From contig JAGFNQ010006397.1 of NCBI GenBank assembly GCA_024364735.1, forward strand, positions 310,001 to 374,000: a DNA stretch of 64,000 nt, in the 5' to 3' direction. The DNA comes from Boesenbergia rotunda (taxonomy: Eukaryota > Streptophyta > Magnoliopsida > Zingiberales > Zingiberaceae). The translations under genes and the position numbers were made by a program. Under the pieces are notes generated by a model. It was not told the DNA's origin. It made no database searches and saw only the letters and a program-made list of their open reading frames with translations. Below, in pieces: positions 22,875 through 34,079 of this stretch. The number at the start of each line of letters is the position of its first letter. Position 1 is the first letter of the stretch.

Positions 22875-22887
22875 GACTCTAATACCA
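22875..22887 (-). other. Primer-binding site of element D
   Basis: Minus strand reads TGGTATTAGAGTC, an initiator tRNA-Met-type site with one change from the usual TGGTATCAGAG, 2 bp from the 5' LTR. Confidence 0.8.
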
Positions 22888-22889
22888 CT

Positions 22890-23087
22890 TGTCGGATCAA
22901 GGTGGACCGGCAAGAGGGGGGGTGAATTGCCGCTGCAAATTAAAGCCAATCTTTTGTGCGGGCTCACAAAGAATTCAAATTAATTGTAAAAATCAGTTAA
23001 AACAAACATAAACTAATAAAAGGCGAAGACACAGAGATTTACTTGGTTGCAACTTAAGTGGTTTCTAATCTAAGATGACTGAACCTC
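22890..23087 (-). repeat. Truncated 5' LTR of element D
   Basis: Matches 20050-20250 and then stops at the gypsy LTR J1. The remainder of this LTR is not seen on the far side of J1. Confidence 0.8.
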
Positions 23088-23391
23088 TATAACGACCCGT
23101 AAAATCCTTTCAATATTTTTCCTTAAAATATTGATCATGCCTATACGAATTCTCGGATAACATATGAATGCTAGCATAAACAGTAGCAAGATCTCTTATA
23201 TAAATTAAAAAGCTAAGTACAATGGGCCTTATATGGGTCCTTCTAGTACCATGGCTACTAGTGGATCTTAGGTAGACTTTAACGTAAATAGAAAATGAGT
23301 TTCAATTAGGAATATTAGTATGACTCTTGGTGGGCCTTATATGGACCTTGCAAAAAATAAAAGAAAAAGGAATAAAAATAAAGTGCATACA

Positions 23392-23466
23392 CCAAGGATT
23401 GAACCTTGGAACTAAGGTAAAGGCAAAGCTTCATCATGCATGCACTAACCAATTCAGCTAGCAAGG
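23392..23466 (-). other. tRNA-like segment inside LTR J1
   Basis: On the minus strand there is TAGCTGAATTGGTTAGTGC, resembling a tRNA D-arm/A box, followed 45 bp later by AAGGTTCAATCC, resembling a T-arm/B box. The same segment is in J2 (about 35127-35205). A similar one, also antisense to the LTR, is in K (about 45208-45280). Not a functional tRNA gene as judged by eye: the acceptor stem is not convincing. Confidence 0.4.
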
Positions 23467-25639
23467 GAGTGCTAGTAGGAAAGGAGAAGGATTGTTGTTA
23501 AAGGCTAAAAGGAAGTGAAGAGTCACCATGAGAGGAGGCACCATGCCTCTTCACTTACCCCCTTCACTTAGTATAAAAGAGAGGGGAAGGGAAGTGAAGA
23601 GGTAACTTGACACTTAAGTTATTTGTTTTCTCTTTTCTTCTTCCATCAAGGCTTCTCCTCTCCCTCTTCTTTCTCCTTCTAGCCGAAACCCACAAGGGGC
23701 TCTTCCCTTGGAAAAGCTTCACAAGAAGACTCCATCTTGAAGATCCAAGACTTCCTACAAGGCAACAAGGGCTAAGGAGAGTTCTAGGGTCAAGAAGGTT
23801 TTCTTTTGGTTCTATATTCAAGGTTTATAACTAAAATAAAGAAAGGTAAGACTCCCTCACCTGTGGTATAATAGTTTATGGGTTTATCATGATTTAAGAT
23901 GATTGTTTGGGATTTGTATTGAGAAAACTATGGATTAGGGATTCTTTAACTTTCGTCCAAAGCATGTTTTCGGTTTAAGATGATGTTAAAACCCCACTTA
24001 TGTTTCCTAATGTTTTCTCATGATAAGTAAAGTATAAATTATGATTTGGAGAATTTTTGTTAGCACCCTAAGGCCCTCTAGGGTTTTCGGCCACCAAACA
24101 TGTTCCATGGTTGGGATTAAATCCAACCCTCCAAGCATGTTTATTACGGTTCACTATGATATAATGGATAGTAATTGTGAATTATATGAATTTTTCCATG
24201 GACTTATTACCCTTCTAGGATTTCGACCATGGCATGATTTAGGGCTAAGACTTAGGGTGGGATCCAATTTAGGGTTCTAATGGCTTCTCATGGTAGTGTA
24301 TGTATTGGATTGGATCTTTAAGGTAAATTATAGAAATTTTTCCATGGACTTATTACCATCTAGGGTTTCGGCCAAGGTCAAGTTGTGCGGCTAAAACTTA
24401 GGGTTAGCCCTAACCATGGGTTCTAATGGCTTCCTATGACATTGTATGTAATGTATTAGTTTTTCTTCACTTATGGTATCTTATATGTTACTTGGATAAT
24501 AGGATCCTTCTCCTTCCAACTTTCGGCCAAGCACCCCAATTAGGGTTTAGGTTGAGTTAGGGTTTCAAGAATACTTGTTTATGGATTATTATGATGTATA
24601 TATAGGTTCAAGCATGTGGTATGAATTTTATGTTACCTAAAACCCTAACCTTAAGTGCTATGCTTCATGATTTTTGTATGTTTATATTAGATGCCATGTT
24701 TAGTAGGTTTCATTCATGAATGTTTTAAGTTCTATACCATGAACACACGTGTTATGAAGAAGGTCTCATGTTTGTGTAGAATGATGCATATTTTAAGTTA
24801 AACGCCTATGATAGATATATGGTTAAGTAGACCTATGCATGGTCTAGGTTGAATGCCATGAACCTAGGTAGTATGTGTCATGTTCATATGAATCCTACCC
24901 ATGCATGCTTATGATAGGTACTATGATTATGTATGCTAGGTGACATGTACTATATATGAAATGCATGCTTACCTTATGTACCATGATCATGCAAGCTTTA
25001 TGAACTAAGATGATGTTTATGCCTTAAGGCATAATTATATATGTATGTCATGTCTTATGAATGAAGATGATGAATGAAGATAATGTTTATGCCTTAAAGG
25101 CATAATGATGTTATGTATTAAGTATGAATGACGAAGGCATAATGATGTTATGTATTAAGTATGAATGATGAAATGCTAAGTATGCTTTATGTCATGCTTC
25201 ATGTAACAAGATTATGCTCATGTCTTTAAGTATGCTATGTATGTTCTATGAATGATGAAGCATGTGAAGTTATTTTACTTTATGAATGGGCTTGTACCAG
25301 ACCGAAGTAAGGGTCCAAGGGATGGGCACCTTAAGAACGCCTCGGTTCTGGACTACTGTAGCTGTCCACGGTTCTGGGACTACCGTAGCTGTCCAACAGG
25401 GATGGGCACCTTAAGAACGCCTCAATTCTGGAACTACTGTAGCTGTTCCTACCCTAGTAGGTCGAGACTAGCTACCTCGTATTTACTTATGGATGCGCGC
25501 ATATGATGTATGTATGTGGTGCAAGCCGGGGACCCCCATGATGATATGATTATGTTTAAGTATTTATAATTATGGTTTTCAAATAAGCATCCTTATGTTA
25601 TATGCATTTGAATCATGCATCCATTCATGTTATGCATCT

Positions 25640-25830
25640 ACTCCATGTTAAGTATTTCATATGTTTATGTTTATGACAAGAACCATGCCATGTTAAGTAT
25701 TTCATATGTTTATGTTTATGACAAGAACCATGTCATGTTAAGTATTTCATACGTTTATGTTTATGACAAGAATCATGCCATGTTAAGTATTTCATATGTT
25801 TATGTTATGGTAAGAATCATGCTATGTTAA
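25640..25830 (+). repeat. 45-bp tandem array in LTR J1
   Basis: Four copies of a unit containing atgttaagtatttcatatg and tttatgacaagaa. J2 has three copies (37368-37505). The apparent open frame repeating LSISYVYVYDKNHAM is a by-product of a unit length divisible by three. Confidence 0.85.
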
Positions 25831-26409
25831 GTGTCCTATATGCCTATGTTTTGTATCAAGAACTTTTATATGTTAAGAATGTTATATGTTTTATGTTATG
25901 TGATGTATGGTTTTAGTGAGTAGGAAAGAGTCTTACTAAGCCTATGTGCTTATAGTTTTACTTTCTTATACCGCAGATCAAGCAAGAGGATATTAAGTGA
26001 AGTAGTAGGAGGGGCAAGAGTGTGTGTGTGACAGTGACATGGCACAGGAAAAAGAAAAAGATTCTCATATTTATACTTTGTCACATGTCTTATGTTTTGT
26101 ATTGTCTTCTTAAGTTCATGCTATACTTATGATAGTCATGCCTAAAAGAATAACCTACTACTTATGTTGCTTATGGATGATTTATGTAAAGTTCATATCA
26201 TGATGTTACGTACAAAGTTACCATGCTATGATACCATGTCACGATGTTAGAAATGATGGTTAAGGCATGTCTACATAATTCAAGTGTTAGTTGCATGTAT
26301 GTATAAAGTTTTAAATTATTCCGCTGCATTACGACGTTCATATGCATGTTAGCGTAACGCTGTCTCTCGCCACACCGTAAGGTCTGGGTAAAAGACGGGC
26401 GTTACAGGT

Positions 26410-26422
26410 TGGTATTAGAGTC
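26410..26422 (+). other. Primer-binding site after LTR J1
   Basis: TGGTATTAGAGTC, 3 bp after the LTR end; identical to the site of element D. Confidence 0.75.
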
Positions 26423-26804
26423 GTTTGCCGTCTCACTACACACACATCAAGCCTTCTTCCTGCAGCTTCCAAGTAAGTACCTCTATGCATACTTTATTTT
26501 CTTTTATGATCCTAGAATATGCAAGTATGAATAATGCCTTATGATGGAAAGTACTTTTAGGATATGTAATATGATCGATACCTTACCTTATTTTTATGAA
26601 ATCGAATACTTTAGAATTTGATATGAGGGTAAAAAAAGAAAAAAAATATAATAATATTTATTGTAACTACTAAAGTAAAGGAAACCGATTCTTGTGTGCT
26701 TCTCTCTGTATATATTTGTGAATTGAAAAAAAAAGAAAACTAGTTTTGTACTGGTTTTTTTTGTCAGTTTTGTTCTGACTGTGTCGTTTTTTTTTCAATT
26801 CCAG

Positions 26805-27338
26805 ATGTTGCATGAGATCTGCACCACGAATTGTTGCTATGAGCGGCGTCGTGAGCTGAAGGAGCAAATAGAAGAGGTGGATTATAGTCCGGTCCTTGGA
26901 ATCCAAGGCAATATGGGAAAATTGGACCGACTATTTTAGAAACTCGAGCAGGAAGAGTTTCCAATCATGGATGACTGTAAAATTGGAGCATTGATTCATT
27001 CATTGCCAAAGCGCGCGAGAGAAGTTGCACACCAGATATGGGGGTAGCATGAATGTCGGATCTCATATACTGAGCTATGTAAGCAACTTCTTCGCCATGA
27101 GTTTCCGGAGGATCTGGGAGATTCTGAGGAAGATCCGGAGATATTCGAGGAAGATCCCGAGATGCTCGAGGAAGATCCCGAGATACTCGAGGAAGATCCC
27201 GAAATACTCGAGGAAGATCCCGAGATGCTCGAGGAAGACCTCGAAATGCTCGAGGAAGTTCTCGAGATGATCGAGGAAGATCCCGAGATGGATGAGGAAG
27301 ATCCGATTAGAATCGGTAGAAGATCCCTGACCGATTAG
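26805..27338 (+). pseudogene. Decayed ORF with acidic heptapeptide repeats, internal to gypsy element J1
   Basis: One register from ATG 26805 reads through 27338 with two TAG stops (26937, 27045). The N-terminal part (MLHEICTTNC, then RRRELKEQIEEVDYSP) and the middle (PIMDDCKIGALIHSLPKRAR) are not a family I recognise. The C-terminal third is about eight tandem heptapeptides near EMLEEDP, encoded by a 21-bp repeat. It starts about 390 bp after the primer-binding site, where gag is expected, but I see no capsid or zinc-knuckle motif. It may be a captured or highly diverged gag. The last few codons are in the sequence of a 323-bp insertion. Confidence 0.4.
27117..27300 (+). repeat. 21-bp tandem repeat (EMLEEDP-coding)
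   Basis: About eight copies of gagatgctcgaggaagatcc plus c with point changes. Changes such as atg/ata and gat/gac conserve the acidic frame more than random decay would, though stops occur upstream. Confidence 0.8.
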
Positions 27339-27340
27339 AC

Positions 27341-27445
27341 TAGACCTCCAGGATAAGTACTAGAGTTTATGAATCCTGATACCATTGAGCTGTAGCTCAA
27401 TTGGTATCAGGATTCATAAACTCTAGTACTTATCCTGGAGGTCTA
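27341..27445. repeat. Near-perfect 105-bp hairpin including tRNA-like sequence
   Basis: Arms of 51 bp (27341-27391) and 52 bp (27394-27445) are reverse complements except for one base missing on the left (ccattg against ccaattg). Two bases separate them. The right arm contains TAGCTCAATTGGTATCA (A-box-like); GAGTTCGAATCC (B-box-like) follows at 27446-27457. Confidence 0.9.
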
Positions 27446-27534
27446 GAGTTCGAATCCTGAGGAAGGCAAAAATCCACTGGCCAGGGGTGGGAAGTACTTG
27501 TGAGTAACGGCACGGCCAATGGTCGTCGGTTGAC

Positions 27535-27640
27535 GACATAAGGGGTCGCCAAATGGGCCGCCAGTTGGGCCGCCCATGGGACCGCCAGTTGGGCCGCCAA
27601 GTGGGCCGCCAGTTGGGCCGCCCAAGGGGTCGAGGGGCCG
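27535..27640. repeat. Short GGGCCGCC minisatellite
   Basis: Six to seven degenerate copies of a 15-bp unit such as tgggccgccagt plus 3 bp. The Gly-Pro-rich minus-strand frame across it is a by-product. Confidence 0.75.
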
Positions 27641-27759
27641 GGTCGTTACAATCCCCTTCCTGAGAATGCCCGTGGAACTCTGAGAGGGGAGTCGCTCAGA
27701 CTCACCACATCTTGCCTCCCTGCTTCTTCAGCCTACGTGTCCGCTACGTGCTATTCAAC

Positions 27760-28680
27760 CCCATTAAAGTCAATCGGACCAATGTCTACCACTCTACCAA
27801 GGAACTTTGGAAAAAGTTCCTGGAACTTGACGAAGGGACATCAGAAGCCAAGCTGGCCAGACGAGATCTACTTCGGAATCAACTGAAAAACCTACGGATG
27901 GATACTGGAGAAACAGTAGCACAACTACATGCACAAATCAAAATGTTGATAACCAGACTCACCAACCTTGGAGAATCGGTGGCAAATCATGACTCAGCCA
28001 GATATGCCCTGAACTCTTTTCCAAGGATGCAGGAAGGGTCTTCGATTATAGACTTATATTACATTTCGAAAGACCTTGAGGTAGGTACACTAGACGAGTT
28101 ATTTTCCACATTTGAACATCACGAATTTAGATGTGTACGACTAGGAAAAGAAAGTTCAAGTAAGAACCTAGCGTAGAAGACCCAGAAAGACGAATCAAAT
28201 TTAGACACATAGTTCGAGTAGGACAAAAATGCGTACACAGTAAAGAAATTTTCAAAATTTCTTAAAACTAATAACTTTAATAAATCACAACCAACACAGC
28301 TGCTTCGAAGAAAAAGAAAGGTTTGGTGCTACAACTATCAAGAAGAAAGACACATTAAGGATAACTCTCATAAATTTAAAAATAAAGGCAAGGAAAAGAA
28401 ACCGATTCAAAGCAAGCACAAGAACCTAAAGACGACTTGGAGCGAATCATCTTCCTCGGAATCGAAGCTTGAAGAATATGTCGGTCTAGTGCCAATGACC
28501 AGCTATCAAGCAGGAGACATCGAAAGCTCATCCTCAATGAGTATCGAGAGCATCAAAGAAGGGAGAGAGTCAGATAAAGAATTCGACACGGTAAGTAAGA
28601 TACGTAACCTCCCTCCTGATCAAATTTATAGTGTCATTCAAATGTTATCTAGATATCTATGTAAGTTACGAACCAAATAG
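27760..28680 (+). pseudogene. gag: Gag of element E, multiple stops
   Basis: A single register carries the capsid-type gag also seen in D: STKELWKKFLELDEGTSEAK at about 27800, then DSARYALNSFPRMQEGSS. The N-terminus before about 27760 is missing or replaced. After TAG 28174 the register goes on to a ruined zinc knuckle (about 28327, CYNYQEERHIKDNS, two Cys lost), an acidic Ser/Glu stretch and QIYSVIQML. Stops lie at 28174 and 28678 and between. No pol follows, so like D this was a gag-only element. Confidence 0.75.
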
Positions 28681-29830
28681 GTAAATTTGAAAAAGGAAAA
28701 TATTGAATTAAAAATTAACTTATCCAATGCGTGTCCACAATAATTACATGACAAAATATATCTTGAAAATTCAAAATTGAAAGAATAAATAGATATATTA
28801 GAAAAAAATCTGCATGTTTAGATAATTTTCAAAATTTAAATTATAAAATTTTTTATGGAAATCTAAACTGGTATATTAGAAATCATAAAAGACAAATTGT
28901 AAAAATTCCAAAAAATTATATTCCATCCAAATAATTGATAAATTTTATTGGTAGAAATTTATTTTGGATCCCTAAATCTGTATTGAACTATTAGAAATTA
29001 TTTATAAGCATACTAGTAATTAATGTTTTTATTGGTGTCATTTTTGAATTTATTTTAAAATTAATTTATTTTGTGTTATCTTGAATTTTTTTTTAGTAAA
29101 TTTTATATTTAATTTTTTTTTGTGATAGACGTCATTCATATCTATTCACAGATTTTTTTTTGGGATCTTTTTTGGACTATTAAATGAATTTTTATGAATT
29201 TTTGAATGAAATATGAAATTTTGATTTTAAAAATACATTGAAGATGATATTTGAAGAATCAAAGTTTTTGGATGTCAAATGTTAGATTTTGACTTTAAAA
29301 TAAAATATCAATATTTTTTAAGTTAAAATTCAATTTTTAAGTATTTATCTTCCAAATCTTATGTATCTTTTATAAATTTTTTTTAAACACTCAACAAAGA
29401 ATATTTTATCTTAAAAACTTTTCTTTAACCAGATATGATATTTTTTACATATTCTCAAAAAGTTTCAAAAATTTTGGATAAAAGGATAATTTTCCATGAT
29501 TTTTTTCTAAAAAGAACAACTAAGTTTTTCTATTTAAATTTTTTTGAAAATAGATTTTTGTTGGAAAAATTTTTTTAATAACTCTTGGTTGAATTTTACA
29601 AATTCAAAAAATAACAATTTATTTAGAAGGATTTTTTTATGAATTTTTTAAAAATATTTTTTCCCCTTAACCATTTTTTTATGTGATAAAAGGGGGAGAA
29701 ATAAGAATTAAGATAAGTAGGAGGTTTTCATTGCAATAAATTTTATGTACATAAATTGTAAAAATTTATAACTTATTTTGTTTTTTTTCTTAATTTATTT
29801 CGAGTTGATGCATATCAAAAAAGAAGAGAT
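28681..29830 (+). other. 3' untranslated region of element E
   Basis: Very AT-rich, no gene. A polypurine tract at 29688-29698 (aaaagggggag) lies well upstream of the terminal tract beside the LTR (aaaaaagaagagat, 29817-29830). Confidence 0.55.
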
Positions 29831-30528
29831 TGTGAGTACCCGAGATAGTTTTGATGTGGTCAACCGAGTTATGTTAGATTCTATGAGTTTGAGCCTTGTG
29901 TTTAAGTGTGCAAGAGATTAGAAGTACAATAACTCGAGTGGAGGTTGCAACGATTGAGAAGGATAACATAGGAAGAGAACCAATGGGCTCTGTGCATCCG
30001 AGAGACGTGAAGACTACGGAAGAGTACATCGGTGGACAAAAAGGGTGTGTTTGTCTTCTGAGGGACGACAAGCCGGGGAGGAAGACTGTTTGAAGAGAAG
30101 GTCGGAAGTTGAGTTCGAGTGAGCTCAACTTCGGATGATCAGAAATCACCCAGAAGTACTAAAAGGCTGGTCAACCAAAGGTAATCAGAACCAGGCGAAC
30201 TAGGCACCTGAGTCAACTCGGAGCTCGACCATAGAGGTGCTCGAGTGGACTTGGGTGCTTGGCTACACCCGAGAAAAACTTCTATCAGTTTCCAATCATT
30301 GCATAGTTGATCAACGTTGACTGAAACTCAGGCGCTCATATTCAACATAGACGCCCGAGATGTGCTACATTAGCAGTGTATAAGGTTGTCCAGGGGCTAT
30401 AAATAGACCTCTTGAGTTCAAAAAGAAATATAATAACTTTGTATTCAATTTCTAATTTTGTTATATGCTTTCAACGAGTGTAAGAGGCTTCCTATTCATC
30501 CCCTCTAGCCAATCAATACGATCCTACA
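29831..30528 (+). repeat. 3' LTR of element E
   Basis: TGTGAGTACCCGAGAT to GATCCTACA, about 698 bp, related to the D LTR on the opposite strand. It has AGGCGCTC/GACGCCCGAG and GGCACCTGAG boxes at about 30190-30360, then TATAAATA at 30398-30405. Confidence 0.75.
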
Positions 30529-31207
30529 ATTTAGTCTAATTGTAAACTGTAGGGATCTATAGGCATAAACATTGGACAATCGCAGCGGAAATCCCACGAG
30601 TGATCCATGCGAAAGAAAACTCATACAAAGTTACATCTGCAACTTCCTATCTTATAGGTATACCTGTGACACGTGCCCTTCGCTTATCCTGCTCATCCAA
30701 GTCACGTCGGATCTCTTGCACATTCAGGTGCCCCGTTCCACTATGCGTATCCACACAAACATGATCTCTCAAACTTCAGAGAAGAATCACCTTTGTGGTT
30801 CTAGCCACAAGAGGAGATTCACAAAGTAAGAAGGAGAGGAGGAGAAGGGGTTTCGGCCAAAGAGAAGGAGGAGAAGAAAATGACAAGAAAACTAATCCAA
30901 ATGATAAGAAAAACTCTTTTATACTCATCCCATGAATATGAAGAGTTTTTGTTCTTTTAGCTTCCCTCTATTAAAGCCGATAAAAACCCAATTAGAGCAT
31001 ATGTTTCTTATGTGGCTCTTCAAATTTTCTTCATCCAATGAAGAGAATCTTTTCATCTTCCTCTATTATTAATTCATTAAACCTTTTTAATGACTTAATA
31101 TCTCATTTAAATGTGGTTGAGTCTAATCTAAATGAGTCTAACTCAAATAGATCTCAATCCCATAATCTAATTGGATTCATTTGAGTCTAACTTAATTAGG
31201 ATCAAAT

Positions 31208-32843
31208 TGTTGGTGCAAAATGCATCAGTGATGAACAGTCATCCTCTAGTGTTTCGATGTTTGACAATATACTAAAGTTAGTGACATGATATATGTTTGA
31301 CAATATAAAGTATGGTCAAAGTGATCAAGGGTTAAACCAAACCGGACCTTATGTTTGGTAGGGTAAACCCAGCTCTGATCAGTTTGACAAAAGGGTTAGC
31401 CAAACAGGAAATGATATTTGGAAAAATGAGTAGAACTCAGGGTTGGTCAATTTGACCAAGCGATTAAACCAAACCGGACTTGAGGTTTGGGATTATATTT
31501 ATCTGAAGATTGGAAGAAGTCTAGTCATGATCAAGATGACTAACAAAGAAGTGATTAGGTTGAAAGAAACCCTGGTAAGTGAAGCTGGGTCCTAGTAAGG
31601 GAAGCTAGGTGGATGAAATCCTAGTGAGAGAAGCTAGGTGGACTAAGTCCAGGTGAGTGAAGCTGGGCACGAAGTATTGGTCTGGGGGACTGAGCACTAT
31701 GTCCTGGTCGGGGATCGGGCAACAGAGTCTTAGCCGAGCGAGGATTGCGGATAGAAGTAGAGATGAGTCAAGGTTGGATGTCTCGAGATCCGAGTTCTCG
31801 GAGGCCAAACAAAAGTTAAGCCGGAGGTCCCGGTTGGCATAAGCTTTAGTCGAGCAGGAATTCTGGACAGAAGTAGAAATGGGTCGAGGAATTTGACGTC
31901 TCGAGATTTGGGTTCTCGGAGGCTGAGCAAAAATCCAACTGGAGGTCCCGGTTGGCAAAGGTAACTTCTCCAGTGTGGAGTAGGTGAGGATGCGTTCCCC
32001 GGGAAAGGGAACATTAGGCAACGGTTCGACCTAGCGTTTCGGGTGAAATCCAAAGTCAGAACCAATCAATTAAGGCAAAGATTAGTTGTGTTTTTGTCAT
32101 GTGTTTGTTGTCTTGCAGGTACCTAGAGTTGGAGGCAAGATAGGAGAGCAAACACAGAAAAAAGGACCTGGGAAGAGGCCTTCCTGGGCACCTAACTTGA
32201 ATCAGGTGCCCAAGAGACCTTTCCCAGGCGCCTGGGAGCTTCCCAGGCGCCTGGGAAGGCCTGGTTAATCCACTCCGCCGAGTTCGTTGCTACGGATGGA
32301 AGTTTGACCACACGTGGCAGGCACCCGAGAACTCATTATATAAAGGGGTTCGACACCTCATCTCACTACAACACTTTCTACATCCGCAAAAGCAGTCTGT
32401 GTGAAGCAAACACGCTGAAGTCGAAGCTCTGCAACCAAGGAGGCTCCAAGAGGAAGTGTGTTGCACTTCAGACTTCCGCATTTGCCGGATCTTCAATTTT
32501 CTGTTGGTTTATTTTTTAATTAAAATGTTGTACTTGTTTTATATTTATTTCTTTGCTTATAATTCAAATTGTAAGACGAGTTTCTCCGCCTTCGGAAAGT
32601 CCGGAAAGGAGACCACTAGTGGACTCATGTTGAGTACCTAGGCCTTGGATGTACTGACCCTGGGGGGTTGGGAATCAAGTAAATCCCGCGTGTTTCTCTT
32701 GTGTCTTTCTTTGTTTTATTTTATTTTTCCGCTATGTACTAACCCTGATAGAAAGACGACCAATCGAAGTTTTTTGATGAAATTCTGGCAAAACATTCCA
32801 GTATATATTCACCCACCCTCTATCGACCGACACCGATCCTACA
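31208..32843 (+). mobile_element. Solo LTR G of a Sirevirus-like copia
   Basis: TGTTGGTGCAAAATGCATC to CCGATCCTACA, 1636 bp, flanked by exact 5-bp duplications CAAAT (31203-31207, 32844-32848). No internal sequence remains, so it is a solo LTR left by recombination. Promoter-like features lie at 32160-32344. Odd reading frames inside are LTR translation only. Confidence 0.9.
32160..32344 (+). promoter_or_regulatory. LTR G promoter: CCCAGGCGCCTGGG palindromes and TATA box
   Basis: Two perfect palindromes, TCCCAGGCGCCTGGGA at 32222-32237 and an 18-bp version at 32240-32257. Looser GGGCACCT and CAGGTGCCC copies precede them. TATATAAA is at 32337-32344. Confidence 0.55.
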
Positions 32844-34079
32844 CAAATCTTAGACAAACTAAGATCAATTAATCTTTGAAGCATCGTGTCCTTAGTGTGT
32901 GACCCAATAGATTCTCGTAACATTGGCAATGTGCCTAAACTGCTTTAGACACATAAGCAATGAGCGACATCTAGCAATACATCATTGCTACCCAAGTGAC
33001 GGAAAAGTCGAGATCCGACTTAACCTCGGGTGATTATGATAATGTATGACCTTGTCCTTCTATCCTCGATATCTAAATTGACCAATGAGGCATAGACCAT
33101 GTCATCCTCAATCAATATTTGTGTTTCTTGATCCCCGAATGGACTCACTCAAATAAATGAGCTCAATATCTCATATTGACTCATTTGAGCGTGACCATGC
33201 ATTTTAGTAGTCCTACTCGATCAAGGGGCCCACAGATATCACTCCCGCCATATGAGAGAGATAGATCCCATCTACATCACTCACATCTCTTTGCATAATT
33301 CATTACATACCGAGTGATCACCTTTATAGTCCACCGTGTTTAAGATCTCGAATGCCCGTTAATTAATTAAATTACTAACAATTTAAATTAATTAACTTCT
33401 GGATTCTTGATTAGTACACTCAACCTTATCATAGCGTCGGATCAAATCCACCTACAAGGTTTTGCACGATGAAGCTTTTGTGCTCATCAAGGGGGCATCA
33501 TCATCCCGACTAACCAGGACACGGATTCCGTCAATAATCAACAACACATCATATTATTAATATCATCTCACCAGGCCTATCGATATAACAGAATAGATCT
33601 CGCCCATTGGTAAATCAAAGAAACAATAATTAATAATTTATGCCCATTATTATTTCGGGTTTAGGGGATCGTAGTCCATAATATAAACTGAGGTCCTATC
33701 CAATTATCGAGTCAGTACAAATTGGATAACCTCAGGTTTTGGTCCTGTTCAATGTACTCAAAGCACACTAGTGTAATTCTATGGTCAAGACCAACCACAC
33801 CTAATTACACTACAACTATTCCGATGGGTTGTCCAATTCCATCTCGGTTGTGAGCCTCTACTTATATTAGGCAGGAAACTGATAACACGATCTTCCGTGT
33901 GTCAGTACACACCATGTTATCTATAATACGTAGTATTGGACTTCATGCATGTACTAATGTAAACAGGCACCTAGTGTAGTTGTGATTCTCTTTTCATAAT
34001 AAAGATGTTCATATAAAGAAACTCATGTCTTTCAGCATACACATCTTACAATCTCTCACTTATACTTAAAGACACTATT

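Larger units (their letters stand above)
20050..23087 (-). mobile_element. Element D: gag-only Sirevirus-like copia, minus strand
   Basis: Left (3') LTR 20050-20966, gag at 21699-22816, primer-binding site at 22875-22887 and right (5') LTR from 22890, cut at 23087 by gypsy LTR J1. No pol is present between gag and the 3' LTR, so it is non-autonomous. Extra polypurine tracts (as ctccccc) lie near 21113. Its gag and LTR match element E. Confidence 0.8.
23088..26406 (+). repeat. Long gypsy-type LTR J1 (5' LTR)
   Basis: 3319 bp, from TATAACGACCCG (the expected TG mutated to TA) to GGGCGTTACA, near-identical along its length to the solo LTR J2 at 34822-38092. A primer-binding site follows, so this is a 5' LTR. 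It contains duplicated blocks of about 190 bp with TTCGGCC (24070-24540), duplicated gatgggcaccttaagaacgc blocks (25310-25450) and a 45-bp tandem array. Its size and layout suggest a chromovirus; no pol is available to confirm. Confidence 0.8.
27328..27650 (-). mobile_element. 323-bp TG...CA insertion, TRIM-like solo LTR
   Basis: Flanked by exact 5-bp duplications ATCCC (27323-27327 and 27651-27655). The minus strand runs TGTAACGACCCGG to ATCGGTCA, so it has LTR-style TG...CA ends. Its first 12 bases resemble those of J1/J2 LTRs. It contains the hairpin at 27341-27445 and a GGGCCGCC minisatellite. The small size suggests a TRIM-type or solo LTR; no primer-binding site or polypurine tract is adjacent. 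Confidence 0.55.
30548..34050 (-). repeat. 3' LTR of copia element F1, interrupted by solo LTR G
   Basis: On the minus strand the LTR starts TGTAAGATGTGTATGC at 34050, just after the F1 pol end, and ends CCCTACA at 30548. G occupies 31208-32843, so the LTR proper is about 1.86 kb. Its sequence does not match the LTR at the other end of F1 beyond the terminal 7 bases, which suggests F1 is a chimaera. Confidence 0.6.

Noticed and set aside
25615..25830. Open frame repeating LSISYVYVYDKNHAM
   Set aside because: A 45-bp LTR tandem unit divisible by three; J2 has the same array without a matching long frame.
27025..27270. Arg/Lys-rich repeat frame (RKIPRYS...)
   Set aside because: Wrong register of the 21-bp repeat; the acidic register joins up with 26805 and is the better candidate.
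27117..27300. Possible CRISPR-like array
   Set aside because: Direct tandem repeats without spacers, in a plant genome.
27394..27480. tRNA gene
   Set aside because: A- and B-box-like motifs are present, but the T-stem pairing and acceptor stem fail by eye and it is part of a 105-bp palindrome.
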